A stretch of DNA of 64,000 nt from Lepas anatifera (Eukaryota; Arthropoda; Thecostraca; Lepadidae), in NCBI GenBank assembly GCA_034440635.1, contig JAOTON010001814.1:1488001-1552000 (forward strand). Reading direction: 5' to 3'. Below the pieces are notes generated by a model that had not been told where the DNA came from, did no database searches, and saw nothing but the letters and a program-made list of their open reading frames with translations. Positions 48,401-60,200 of the stretch are shown in pieces; position 1 is the stretch's first letter, and each line of letters begins with the position of its first letter. A program made the position numbers and the translations under genes.

Positions 48401-50430
48401 TTGCACTGCTTGAATATATGTCCGTCGCGCTGTATGTGTTTGCATGTACCTTGTACCTGTACCTTTCTAGTTTCCTGCATTAGCCTTTCAACTCCAACAT
48501 ATATTTTTATTATCTGTTTATTTGTTATCCTATTCTGGTCCAATATCCTTTGAGTTAACTAGTAAGCTGGGTTCTAGCTATGTATTACATCTGACCCATA
48601 ACCTTCCTGTATTTCTGCCCTGTAATTTAGTGAGCTTAATTGTGTCATTTAAAGAGATCTGTATCGCAATGTTTGTTTTATATATAAATGTTCTAAAGAG
48701 TAGTGTTTTCTGGCTCCCCTGGTTTATTGCGTCCTTTGCTTTATCATTGTGTTGCGTCACTTGGGCTAGAGGTTTCACGTTCATCCTTATCGTATCATGC
48801 ACTATCAGGTTCGGTACTTACTTTCATCGGCTTTTGAGACATGCGCAATTGATATACTATGACTTCAGTTCAACAGAAGAGCTAGTTTTCGTAGTATACC
48901 AGCGTTTGCTCTTTGTCCCTCGCTTGGTGAAGGTAGCAGCTGGATTTGACAGTCATTTGTGGGGTGTTTTGGTTTTGTTTTGCTCCGCTTTATTATCACA
49001 TTTGATTGTGTTGATTCGTATTAAACGCCGCCCCAGTGAGCCTCTGACCCACCCTCTTTCCAGAGGGGGGGAGGGGGCAGTTACTCCCTCAGACTCTGCT
49101 CGTATGCAAGGTACGGGGGGAAACTGTGAGAGGGCAGATTATTAATAAACATTGAAGCGAAGTTATATTCGTCACTCTTGCTCAGGTCACTGTTGGCCTC
49201 TCCGAGCGTACTGCAGGCTGGCGGGGTCCCACGTCGCGGCGTGCGCCAGCATGCATCCAACGAGGATGCTTTGTGGGCTTATCGAGAGACTGCTTTTTAC
49301 CAACTTTTGCGACTGGATTTCCATGCCCGTATCCCATCTGGCGGGAGGAGGCTGTACACATCCTTGCTGAGTCGCGACTCTGAGTCGACTCAAGTTTTGC
49401 TGGAGTCAGCGTTGAGTCGACTCACTCCCGGATTTGGGTTGAGCCAGATTCGACTCGACTGCTCGACCCATTGGGTCGAGTCAGAATCGGAGTCAGCCTC
49501 CAAGTCGTGAGTCAGAGTTGAGTTGACTCAATACTTTGATTTTCTTAACATTTGTGCCTACGTGGCTGACATTCCAGAAATTTTCAGAACTTATGGTTTT
49601 CAAGGGTTTCATATTGTTATTTGGCAATGATAGGCAATTTATTATTTTCCTATCCACACTATCAACATGCCGGGAACAGTCGTTAGACAAACATAAGTCA
49701 TGTGAAATATACCGTTCCAAAAACACACCTATTTGTCAGGTAAATTGGTGATTTGGCCCAGAATCTGACTTTTTCAACTCTGAGGCTGCACACCATACAA
49801 ACTCCTACGCTCATGCAATAGATCTCTCTTTGGAAACCATGTCTTTATTTTCTATTTTCTTCCTTCGCTTGGCGGAAAACACTGAGCAAATAAGTTATAT
49901 AACCGCCAGATAGAGGGTACCAAACAAAGTCATTTTGCACATAAGCCAATGGGTCAGGACGGATAACCAAAGGCTTCAATTGGCAACTGCTTGTTTCAAT
50001 GCACTATCTTTCATGGTTTGTAGACTTCCCCTGGCTTAGATATAAATACTGCCTGTACATGAAAAAATCAGTCTCATCTCTAGCATTTGCTGAACAATTT
50101 CAAACTGTGATTCTGACAGACAAATATACATATACCTCTCTTCAAAAATATTATGGCTATTATCATTTGTCTCTCACTGCACCTGTGCCTGCCACGCGCC
50201 ACCCTAGTCACCAAGCCGCCATGGTGCGCAAGAAAATATGAGTGATTTAGGCTTCAGTAGCGTTAGGGCAAGACTACGTTACAAATGCCTGATGGTGTAA
50301 AGGAGTGCTCGTTCTTACGTCATCTAAGATTGCTATGCATTGTCATCTTTTATCCCATCCGAGGTTAGATTCCTGATTAGATTCTTCAACGCGACCTCTT
50401 CTGCTGCTCCCCTGGCTACCTTGGCTGTCA
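48401..50430. other. Unannotated stretch
   Basis: A 207-codon open frame at 48522-49145 starts on TTG and has no recognised domain. An AATAAAC sequence at about 49144 and a GAGTCGACTC-rich patch at about 49370-49530 are visible. No gene is supported. Confidence 0.25.
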
Positions 50431-51512
50431 TCTTTCCTGAAAATTTTAGCTCAAGGTCATATCAGGTCAGGTCACCAGGCCAGGTGAAGTAACCTCACCT
50501 CAAAAATGCTTAAGACTGCATAACTAAAAGGCGGGTTAATTGATCAAGTTGAAACTCATACCACATATTGGGCGCACCAGGAGCTACAACATATGTTCCG
50601 GGATGTTTTATATTGGTGACCTAAGGTCATGTGCAGAGCATGACCTCCCTATTCCAAATGCATGTGGAAAATCACGAAATGAGCTTTTCTCAGTAAGCAT
50701 GGATGGAATCAACTTCAAACATTGGTTACGGCTTGCTCTTACCTCATTTCTGAAGTTGATGCCAAACAAAATTGGCTTGTGACCTTTGAAAGGTCACCTT
50801 GGGTCAAATAAGCATGTTTTGGTGTTTTACTCTATAAATTTTGAATAAACAAAGATATAACTTTTATTTTATCACTTAATGTCTGTATAGTCACTGCAAG
50901 TCAAATGATATGAATCATGACTATACCAGGTCAAGTTAGGTCAGACCGTTGACCTGGGTCAGGTCAAATTTTCAAATTTGACCTGGCATAGCAATATTAT
51001 ATATCGTTTGATTCGTATTGACGAGACGATTGCAATGGTGCATCAACTGTGGCTGTATCTTCCTTGTTTGGAATTTATTAGCGAAAAAGGAAACGCCCTT
51101 ATGCATGGGTGGCTATGGACATTCCCAAGAACATTCCCAATATTCAGTGACCTGTTCCTCCCTAGGCTTTGACCTGACACGAAAAGGAAGGCCACTGTAA
51201 TGAAAGAGCAACTCAAGAGTTTTCGAATGGTGTTAGAAAAATGTTTCTAGCTATCATAGTTTGTGAGATGTATGAGGTTTTCTTAGTACACATCATATTA
51301 GCGATTTTGACCTATTTTGACCTCTGGTGACCTTGATATGGACCTTACGAGAAAACTGACTGAAGTGTTTTCGATATCATTTTCGAAGAGCTTTCGATTG
51401 CCGTTTTGCGTTTTTTTCTAGCTCTCTTAGTATTTGAGATCGTGGGGGTCTTTTTTAGCCCCCCCCCCCACACCAGGGCGAAGGTGGCTCCTACCCGCCA
51501 CCGGGGCAAGGG
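50430..51512. mobile_element. AGGTCA-rich TTAA-class element, left end eroded
   Basis: The right terminus GCCACCGGGGCAAGGG meets TTAA at 51513-51516. The body has the usual TGACCT/AGGTCA clusters. The left end near 50430 is not sharp. Confidence 0.55.
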
Positions 51513-51516
51513 TTAA

Positions 51517-52588
51517 ACACCACCCTCGGGTTTTTCCGGCGGCACCAAAAATCGGCGGCGCGAAGCGCCGACGTACTTGGTATCCCTTATGCTTGATCAA
51601 TTCTGAATCTTTACCCCAAATTTTAAGGTCTGGTCATTTCAGGTCAGGTCACCAGTGCAGGTCAAGTGACCTTACCTCCAAAAAGTTTAGGATAGCCTAA
51701 GTAAAAACAGGGCAAATATATCCGATTGAAACTCCTATCCCATAATGGGCCCATCCAGCGCTACAAAATGTGTTCCGGGATTTTTCATATCGATGACCTA
51801 GGGTCAGATACAGATCATGACCTCTCCCTCGGAAATGCATGGGAAAAACTTTAGCTGGGAAAATATGGCTCTATTTGTGTAGATTCAGATAGGATGCCGT
51901 AAAACTTTGTAAGAAATGATGATAAAGCTTTTATTTTTATATCATTTCGTTTGGATTACTGTTGCGAGTCCATGGATATGCATATTGACTATACTTGGTC
52001 AGATGGTGACCTTGACCTGACCTTAGCTCAGTTCATTTTTTTCTTTACTTAGTATAGTCATATCATACATTATTATATTGGTTGTAACGAGAGAAAGCGA
52101 CTGGTATCTAAAATTTGATTCTAACTCCACGCTTGTCACACGCTAGAGCCTAGAGATTATTCTCTAACATTCGTATATGATCGTTCAGACTTACTCCACT
52201 AAGTGTGTTTGGGATCGGAGCTTTCGATCTGTATTTACAGAGTGATGGTATAAACTCTGTAAGCATGATATAAACTTTGTAAGTACAGATCGAAAACTCC
52301 AACCCCAAACACATTTTGTGGAGTAAGTCCGAACGATCATATACGAACATCCCAACTCCACACAATGTCTTTTCAAGACTTCTCTAACATGTCATCTTCG
52401 TTGGCCTGTACTGGCCTAAATATTGTCCTGAGCCCAAAAATGACTAAATTTAGTTGTTCAGTAATTTTGTATGAGCTATCCATCAGCGTTCGTGTTTTTG
52501 CGCTATCCCTCATTGTAGCTGAGTTCGAGGGGGTGTTTCAACGCCCCCACCAGGGCGAAGGTGGCTCGGAGGCCTGCCGGGGCGGGTG
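51517..52588 (+). mobile_element. AGGTCA-rich TTAA-class MITE, back-to-back with the previous one
   Basis: Starts after the shared TTAA (51513-51516) with ACACCACCCTCGGG, followed by a GGCGGCGCGAAGCGCCG hairpin. Ends TGCCGGGGCGGGTG before TTAG (52589-52592), probably a mutated TTAA. A 208-bp fold-back sequence is inserted at 52171. Related to 1-755 and 3430-4170. Confidence 0.65.
52171..52378. mobile_element. Fold-back insertion (208 bp) with 11-bp duplication
   Basis: Arms of about 70 nt (52171-52240 and about 52281-52347) are imperfect inverted repeats, each containing CGTATATGATCGTTC and GACTTACTCCAC in opposite orientation. The insert is bounded by TTCTCTAACAT at 52160-52170 and 52379-52389. 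A related element copy near 44980 lacks the insert. The whole could fold as a long hairpin RNA. Confidence 0.7.
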
Positions 52589-52589
52589 T

Positions 52590-53117
52590 TAGGCTTCGGG
52601 GCTTCAGTCGCCACGCACCCTGATGGGGCTGATGTGGATGTTTGCTTTGGCTATCGGTCTCTAGGGGGATTGTAGTCAGTGTCACCTCTTTTAAGGAGCG
52701 TTGCTCCCGCACGGTGAGTGGACAGTGGGGGGGGGTTCCGTCGGGAACGGCCCGGACCATTGGTGGCGGGAGCCCTCGAACGGGGTCTGGCCTGGGGGCT
52801 CTTGGGTTAGGTTTGGAGCATCCTCTTCTGATGCAGAGATATTTGGGTCGCCTTACTCCTATGCGTTTTTTTATATATTTAACGCATATCCCTCGTGGGA
52901 ACTCCACGGCCTGCGACTTGACATCGGGTACTACACGACGAGTATGTTTGATATCTGCCATACGTTGGTAAAAACATTATTTTGCTTGGGACGTGTTTTG
53001 AGCTCTTCTTTTTTATGATGACGAGAGATGGTATAGGATAAGCGCTTGATTCCAGTATTTTCACTCCGTTGCCCCGTCAGACCAGCGAGCGAAGTAACAC
53101 CTGTTGCTTACTGGTCC
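52590..53117. other. Unannotated stretch
   Basis: G-rich DNA with overlapping short frames on both strands (for example 52642-52971) but no recognised domain, tRNA or repeat. Confidence 0.25.
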
Positions 53118-53134
53118 TTAGGGGCAGCGAAATT

Positions 53135-53311
53135 GGGGATGAGGTGGCTTAGTGGATAGCACCCTTGTCTTCTAAGCCACCGGTCCCGGGTTCAGTCCCG
53201 GCGGAGCCTCTGAATAAGTCGATCTGATCCCCAACATCCCTTCCAACAGGGTGAGAGTTGGCGACGCCATATGACCCTGGCAGTTGGTGCGTCGTTAAAC
53301 CCCAACAATTA
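53135..53311 (+). mobile_element. tRNA-derived SINE, copy 2
   Basis: Same structure as the copy at 42805, with only a few differences; one is the loss of an A in the B box (GGTTCAGTCC). A perfect 17-bp duplication (TTAGGGGCAGCGAAATT at 53118-53134 and 53312-53328) flanks it. Confidence 0.92.
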
Positions 53312-53736
53312 TTAGGGGCAGCGAAATTAAGTTTATTTATATCTACCCTATAAATGATCGTCTCGGCTAGATGTCGTGCCAGACGTCATTAAAAAAGAAC
53401 AAGTCTGATACTCACACCATGAAAATGTTCAGGAGAGATATACTTTGATAAATATGTGACACTCTCTTGGTGGAGCCTCAACTTATGATGACATGCTTGC
53501 ATAATTATTTTCCCCAATTAAATGACTGCGCAAAGTGTTCTTAATAGCTCGTTTATTTCTTGAGATTTCTGCAATGGTTTCAATTTTCTCGAGAAAATGG
53601 TGTTCCACAGCTCAGGTTAAGGGTACGGTCGTTCCCACAGAGTTTACTGGGGATGAGTGGTGCTCACCGAGTCAGCTGTGTGACGAACCCAGTCCGTGAA
53701 GCTCCTCGGCGTGCATGTGCTTCTCCAGAAGACCTT

Positions 53737-53931
53737 CCCTTCACCCCTGGCCGTCTGACCGTCACATACTTTCCCTTCACTCCTGGCCGTCTGACCGTCA
53801 CATACTTTCCCTTCACTCTTGGCCGCCCCTGTGTTGCAGGCACTTGGGCGGCCAAGTTACGGTGACCTTCACTCCTGGCCGTCTGACCGTCACAGACGTT
53901 CCCTTCACTCTTGGCCGCCCCTGTGTTGCAG
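53737..53931 (+). repeat. 36-bp and 92-bp tandem repeats carrying the acceptor before exon 1
   Basis: Units of 36 bp (CCCTTCACYCCTGGCCGTCTG type) start at 53737, 53773 and 53809. They run into a segment repeated at 92-bp spacing that includes CCCCTGTGTTGCAG followed by GCAC. The AG of that acceptor is at 53838-53839 and again at 53930-53931. The second copy lies 17 bases before the syntaxin start codon. Confidence 0.85.
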
Positions 53932-54044
53932 GCACACAACGGCCGCCATGGACGCCTACCAGAACGGAGAGGGCGCCAAGGAGGCAGAGTTCCAGCGCAT
54001 CGCCCAGAACATATCGACCAACATACAGAAAATCTCACAGAATG
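53932..54044 (+). CDS. Syntaxin-7/12-like SNARE, first coding exon
   Basis: The exon follows the acceptor GTGTTGCAG. The ATG at 53948 sits in a full Kozak context (GCCGCCATGG), leaving 16 untranslated bases. It encodes 32 codons plus one base: MDAYQ, an acidic linker, then EFQRIAQNISTNIQKISQN, the start of the N-terminal helical (Habc) domain of the syntaxin-7/12 (Avalanche) family of endosomal Qa-SNAREs. The donor is AATG before GTCAGT, phase 1. The codon split joins exactly to exon 2 to give QNVSSMQRM. These proteins drive late endosome and lysosome fusion. An upstream non-coding exon is implied but not seen. Coordinates cover the whole exon. Confidence 0.85.
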
Positions 54045-54585
54045 GTCAGTCTTGCTGTTGCATGCCTGTCAACAGACATTGCCAAGTACGTAGGCAGCAA
54101 GAATGCACTTTGCGAAGCATGATAATAAGTAACGGTTGTAAGAAATGGCACCTCTGAATATCGAAAAAATGGGAAATTACGAGACCGTAACGAAACTAGG
54201 GAATGAGTAGGTTGTGTTTGCATTGCCCCTAGCTCAACTTTTGATGCGCTCAGTCACTGCGTCATATAATCCCGCGCTCCTGCCGTTTATAACTGGTTGG
54301 AATTCTTCTGTTTGTAATTATCTAAGTTCTGCGGTCGATCAGATACTATTTGCAGCGTGGTCGTGTTCAATGATCGCCTCGATGGCTGTGGTGGACAGAG
54401 CTGCACTAATGCTCTTTACTTAGTAGCCGCATGGCGACTGAGTGCCCTGTCAATCCTCATCGGTGAACTCGCGTCCACGCGCTACCTCTCAGTGCACATG
54501 TCAACTCTCAGTGCCCACCCCAGTGACCTGTGGAACTTTCCATAGGCCTCACATCAGCGACCGTAATCTCTCATTGGAGCCGCTT

Positions 54586-55157
54586 CCTCTGTGACCTCGG
54601 TGACCTCGGTGACCTCTGTACAGTGTCGTCGATGCAGTGGATGATTCGTCCCTTGTGAGGGTCGTCAGTGACCTCAGTGACCTCTGTACAGTGTCGTCGG
54701 TGCAGCGGATGATGCGTCCCTTGTGAGAGTCGTCAGTGACCTCGGTGACCTCTGTACAGTGTCGTCGATGCAGTGGATGATGCGTCCCTTGTGGGAGCCG
54801 TCAGTGACCTCGGTGACCTCTGTACAGTGTCATCGATGCAGTGGATGATGCGTCCCTTGTGGGAGCCGTCAGTGACCTCGGTGACCTCTGTACAATGTCG
54901 TCGATGCAGCGGATGGTACGTCCCTTGTGAGAGTCTTCAGTGACCTCGGTGACCTCTGTACAGTCTCGTCGATGCAGTGGATGGTGCGTCCCTTGTGAGA
55001 GTCGTCAGTGACCTCGGTGACCTCTGTACAGTGTCGTCGATGCAGTGGATGATGCGTCCCTTGTGAGAGTCGTCAGTGACCTCGGTGACCTCTGTACAGT
55101 GTCGTCGATGCAGTGGATGATGCGTCCCTTGTGGGAGCCGTCAGTGACCTCGGTGAC
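54586..55157 (+). repeat. 68-bp array carrying copies of the exon-2 acceptor, left block
   Basis: Eight units repeat at exactly 68 bp; the CTCTGTA landmark is at 54614, 54682, 54750 and so on to 55090. Each unit contains CCTCTGTACAGTGTCGTCGA, identical or almost identical to the 3' splice site and first bases of syntaxin exon 2. It then gives ATGCAG(T/C)GGATG, matching the exon's first codons before diverging. Read in exon frame, a typical unit meets TGA within about a dozen codons. Confidence 0.92.
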
Positions 55158-55315
55158 TGTTATAATCTGAACGCGCACAACCTCCAAAGACGGCGCTCCG
55201 ATCTGTACTGCTGTATTGTCGGGTCATCCGGGCGGTCGACTGGCGACCGCCCCGCCTCAGGCCAAACCCACAATGGCGCGCTCAGGTACGCACAGCGAGA
55301 GTGCAGCAGCTCACA
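55158..55315 (-). repeat. Candidate 158-bp LTR of the gypsy fragment
   Basis: On the minus strand the segment begins TGTGAGCTGC and ends GATTATAACA, that is TG...CA. It is preceded in element sense by a purine-rich GGGTGGAGGTGTGGGA, a plausible polypurine tract. The length is short but within the range of Ty3/gypsy LTRs. Only one LTR is present, so it cannot be checked against a partner. Confidence 0.55.
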
Positions 55316-56936
55316 ATCCCACACCTCCACCCTGATTTCGCCGAGGGCGTAAATTATACCGAGGTTCATCAGGAACAATAACAGGAGCTGCTTCTTCCAC
55401 CAGTTCAGCTCGACCAGCTGGGGCAGGCCCGGCCCCGGGTTCCACGTCAGCACTGGCCGCTGGCTCGATGTCAGTTGGGTGACGTAGAGGTGAGGCCGGA
55501 ACAGTTGAAGCCGCTGCTGGAGCTGCAGCCGGTGCAAACAGCGGCTGAGCAGCTGCCGCAGGTGGCTGCGCAACAGGATCCCGGCCGGCTGGCCAGGGTG
55601 ACTCCTGGCGGGCTGAGCTGGAGAGGAACCACGTGATCTAGGTGGCGCTGCAGTACCCGACCATCATCCAGACGGACTGATATCTTCGGTCCGGTGCAGC
55701 TTACACACAGTCCCTGCAGCCAGCGTGTTCCTTTGTGAACTCCCGACAGCCCGGAAACCTGTGAAACAAGGACACGCATTCCTGGAGTAACTGTGCGATT
55801 CCGGCTTCTCTGATCATATTTCTCTTTCATCTGACCCTGTGACGTCACAACGCGGTGATGTAAGCTGGGCATCATACAGTCCAAACGAGTACGGAGACGG
55901 CGGCCCATCATCAACTCCGCCGGGGTGTGCCTGGTAATACTATGAGGAGACGTACGGTACGTAAACAGAAAACGCGACAGTTTGGTGTGGATACTTCCGC
56001 CGTTCTGCTTCTGCAGACCACTCTTGACGGTCTGAACACCCCTTTCTGCCAAGCCATTGCTTTTAGGAGACAGAGGAGCTGTTAGAAGATGACGAATCCC
56101 ATTCTGCTCACAGAAGTTCTGAAATGCAGGTGCAGTGAAGCATGTGGCGTTATCAGACACCACAGTTTTGGGAATCCCAAAACACGCGAACGACTTGCGT
56201 AGCGATTCCATAGTAGTCTCCGCAGAGGATGTGGTGCATACATGTACATCAATCCACTTTGAGTACGCGTCAACAATTACCAACAACATGTGGCCATGGA
56301 CAGGTCCACAGTAGTCTATGTGGATCCTCTCCCACGGTCTGGTGGGCCACGTCCAGGGGCTGAGCGGCGTCACCGGAGCCTGTCGACGGTACTTTTGACA
56401 AGTAGTGCAGTTTTGCACCATCTGGGTTATATCGTTATCGATATGGGGCCACCACACATACATGCGGGCAAAACTCTTGGTGTGGCTTTCTCCCAGGTGG
56501 CCCTCATGTAGCATGGCCAGCACTCTTTCCCTCAACTTGGACGGCACGACCACCCGAGAACCCCAGATTAAACATCCGTCATGAGCGCTGAGCTCACCTT
56601 CTTTGTTTCGGTACTGTACCAACTCCGGCGCAGAGAGTTCACCAGAGGGCCACCCATCCTGGGTAAAACGCAGAGCAGCACTCAGCACCGGATCCCTGGC
56701 GGTGAACAGTCGAATGTTTTCCGATGTCACGGGAGATGAATCGATGAACTGCATCAGCTGCACAGTCTCTGCTGGCGTGGGCAGCTCAGGAAAGCCTGCA
56801 GACAGTGGAAGCCGGCTTAAGCCATCACAATGACCTTGCCTGGAACCTGGCACATATTCCAGCTGATACTTGTAGCCAGACAACAGCATAGCCCATCTAG
56901 TGACGCGCGGCGAGGCCATAAGTGATAGTACAACAC
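55316..56936 (-). pseudogene. Ty3/gypsy pol fragment: RNase H end and integrase
   Basis: The minus-strand open frame (to 55471) has about 490 codons and no ATG at its start, so it is 5'-truncated. It opens in the RNase H tail (MASPRVTRWAMLLSGYKYQL, YVPGSRQGHCDGLSRLPL). The integrase zinc finger is His146/149, His154, Cys179, Cys182. The catalytic core is Asp210 (HIDYCGP), Asp264 (VSDNATCF) and Glu300 (NGLAERGVQ), with the canonical 35-residue gap between the last two. A C-terminal DNA-binding region follows. Gag, protease, reverse transcriptase and the 5' LTR are missing. It interrupts the 68-bp array in the syntaxin intron, opposite to the gene. Confidence 0.88.
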
Positions 56937-57147
56937 TGTACAATGTCGTCGATGCAGCGGATGGTACGTCCCTTGTGAGAGTCTTCAGTGACCTCGGTGA
57001 CCTCTGTACAGTCTCGTCGATGCAGTGGATGGTGCGTCCCTTGTGAGAGTCGTCAGTGACCTCGGTGACCTCTGTACAGTGTCGTCGATGCAGTGGATGA
57101 TGCGTCCCTTGTGAGAGTCGTCAGTGACCTCGGTGACCTCTGTACAG
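56937..57147 (+). repeat. 68-bp array, right block, ending at the true exon-2 acceptor
   Basis: The 68-bp period resumes with landmarks at 57002, 57070 and 57138; the last is the acceptor of exon 2. The first units carry the same private variants (ACAATGTCG, GAGTCTTCAG, ACAGTCTCG) in the same order as 54886-55022, so this block duplicates part of the left one. Confidence 0.9.
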
Positions 57148-57270
57148 TGTCGTCGATGCAGCGGATGGTACGCCAGCTGGGCACGCACCAGGACTCGCAG
57201 GAGCTCCGCGGCCAGCTACACCAGATCCAGCATTACACCAACCAGCTGGCTAAGGACACGCACCGCAGCC
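57148..57270 (+). CDS. Syntaxin-7/12-like SNARE, second coding exon
   Basis: The exon is 123 bases, phase 1 to phase 1. It reads V(split)SSMQRMVRQLGTHQDSQEL then RGQLHQIQHYTNQLAKDTHR-S. This is the next part of the Habc domain of syntaxin-7/12; the HQIQHYTNQL stretch is strongly conserved in the family. The acceptor CTCTGTACAG and the donor GCC before GTGAGT are both canonical. Both are also units of tandem arrays that flank the exon on each side. Later exons with the SNARE motif and membrane anchor lie beyond the window or past the LINE at its right edge. Confidence 0.88.
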
Positions 57271-60200
57271 GTGAGTACTGGGGGCGCCGAGCTAGTGTAC
57301 CAGACCCGGCACTACACAGCCGTGAGTACTGGGGGCGCCGAGCTAGTGTAGCAGACCCAGCACTACACAGCCGTGAGTGCTGGGGGCGCCGAGCTAGTGT
57401 AGCAGACCCAGCACTACACAGCCGTGAGTACTGGGGGCGCCGAGCTAGTCTACCAGACCCAGCACTACACAGCCGTGAGTACTGGGGGCGCCGAGCTAGT
57501 GTACCAGACCCAGCACTACACAGCCGTGAGTGCTGGGGGCGCCGAGCTAGTCTACCAGACCCAGCACTACACAGCCGTGAGCACTGGGGGCGCCGAGCTA
57601 GTGTACCAGACCCAGCACTACACAGCCGTGAGTGCTGGGGGCGCCGAGCTAGTCTACCAGACCCAGCACTACACAGCCGTGAGTACTGGGGGCGCCGAGC
57701 TAGTGCACCAGACTCAGCACTACACAGCCGTGAGCACTGGGGGCGCCGAGCTAGCGTACCAGACCCGGCACTACACAGCCGTGAGTACTGGGGGCGCCGA
57801 GCTAGCGTACCAGACCCGGCGCTACACAGCCGTGAGTACTGGGGGCGCCGAGCTAGTCTACCAGACCCAGCACTACACAGCCGTGAGTACTGGGGGCGCC
57901 GAGCTAGTGCACCAGACCCAGCACTACACAGCCGTGAGTGCTGGGGGCGCCGAGCTAGTCTACCAGACCCAGCACTACACAGCCGTGAGTACTGGGGGCG
58001 CCGAGCTAGTGCACCAGACCCAGCACTACACAGCCGTGAGTACTGGGGGCGCCGAGCTAGTGCACCAGACTCAGCACTACACAGCCGTGAGTGCTGGGGG
58101 CGCCGAGCTAGTCTACCAGACCCAGCACTACACAGCCGTGAGTACTGGGGGCGCCGAGCTAGTGCACCAGACCCAGCACTACACAGCCGTGAGTACTGGG
58201 GGCGCCGAGCTAGTGCACCAGACCCAGCACTACACAGCCGTGAGTGCTGGGGGCGCCGAGCTAGTGCACCAGACCCAGCACTACACAGCCGTGAGTGCTG
58301 GGGGCGCCGAGCTAGTCTACCAGACCCAGCACTACACAGCCGTGAGTACTGGGGGCGCCGAGCTAGTGCACCAGACCCAGCACTACACAGCCGTGAGTAC
58401 TGGGGGCGCCGAGCTAGTGCACCAGACCCAGCACTACACAGCCGTGAGTGCTGGGGGCGCCGAGCTAGTCTACCAGACCCAGCACTACACAGCCGTGAGT
58501 ACTGGGGGCGCCGAGCTAGTGCACCAGACCCAGCACTACACAGCCGTGAGCACTGGGGGCGCCGAGCTAGTGCACCAGACTCAGCACTACACAGCCGTGA
58601 GTACTGGGGGCGCCGAGCTAGTGCACCAGACTCAGCACTACACAGCCGTGAGCACTGGGGGCGCCGAGCTAGCGTACCAGACCCGGCACTACACAGCCGT
58701 GAGTACTGGGGGCGCCGAGCTAGTGCACCAGACCCAGCACTACACAGCCGTGAGTACTGGGGGCGCCGAGCTAGTGTACCAGACCCGGCGCTACACAGCC
58801 GTGAGTACTGGGGGCGCCGAGCTAGTCTACCAGACCCAGCACTACACAGCCGTGAGTACTGGGGGCGCCGAGCTAGTGCACCAGACCCAGCACTACACAG
58901 CCGTGAGTGCTGGGGGCGCCGAGCTAGTCTACCAGACCCAGCACTACACAGCCGTGAGTACTGGGGGCGCCGAGCTAGTGCACCAGACCCAGCACTACAC
59001 AGCCGTGAGTACTGGGGGCGCCGAGCTAGTGCACCAGACCCGGCACTACACAGCCGTGAGTGCTGGGGGCGCCGAGCTAGTGTAGCAGACCCAGCACTAC
59101 ACAGCCGTGAGTACTGGGGGCGCCGAGCTAGTGTACCAGACTCAGCACTACACAGCCGTGAGTGCTGGGGGCGCCGAGCTAGTCTACCAGACCCAGCACT
59201 ACACAGCCGTGAGTACTGGGGGCGCCGAGCTAGTGCACCAGACCCAGCACTACACAGCCGTGAGTGCTGGGGGCGCCGAGCTAGTCTACCAGACCCAGCA
59301 CTACACAGCCGTGAGTACTGGGGGCGCCGAGCTAGTGCACCAGACCCAGCACTACACAGCCGTGAGTACTGGGGGCGCCGAGCTAGTGCACCAGACTCAG
59401 CACTACACAGCCGTGAGTGCTGGGGGCGCCGAGCTAGTCTACCAGACCCAGCACTACACAGCCGTGAGTACTGGGGGCGCCGAGCTAGTGCACCAGACCC
59501 AGCACTACACAGCCGTGAGTGCTGGGGGCGCCGAGCTAGTCTACCAGACCCAGCACTACACAGCCGTGAGTACTGGGGGCGCCGAGCTAGTGCACCAGAC
59601 CCAGCACTACACAGCCGTGAGTACTGGGGGCGCCGAGCTAGTGCACCAGACCCAGCACTACACAGTCGTGAGTGCTGGGGGCGCCGAGCTAGTCTACCAG
59701 ACCCAGCACTACACAGCCGTGAATACTGGGGGCGCCGAGCTAGTGCACCAGACCCAGCACTACACAGCCGTGAGTACTGGGGGCGCCGAGCTAGTGCACC
59801 AGACCCAGCACTACACAGCCGTGAGTGCTGGGGGCGCCGAGCTAGTCTACCAGACCCAGCACTACACAGCCGTGAGTACTGGGGGCGCCGAGCTAGTGCA
59901 CCAGACCCAGCACTACACAGCCGTGAGTACTGGGGGCGCCGAGCTAGTGCACCAGACTCAGCACTACACAGCCGTGAGTGCTGGGGGCGCCGAGCTAGTC
60001 TACCAGACCCAGCACTACACAGCCGTGAGTACTGGGGGCGCCGAGCTAGTGCACCAGACTCAGCACTACACAGCCGTGAGCACTGGGGGCGCCGAGCTAG
60101 TGTACCAGACCCGGCACTACACAGCCGTGAGTACTGGGGGCGCCGAGCTAGCGTACCAGACCCGGCGCTACACAGCCGTGAGTACTGGGGGCGCCGAGCT

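Larger units (their letters stand above)
54045..57147 (+). other. Intron 1 of the syntaxin gene
   Basis: About 3.1 kb, bounded by GTCAGT and CTCTGTACAG. It holds about 540 bp of ordinary sequence, the 68-bp array in two blocks and a minus-strand gypsy fragment between them. Confidence 0.8.

Noticed and set aside
48522..49145. 207-codon frame with hydrophobic stretches
   Set aside because: It starts on TTG, has no recognised domain, and lies in T-rich DNA beside a microsatellite.
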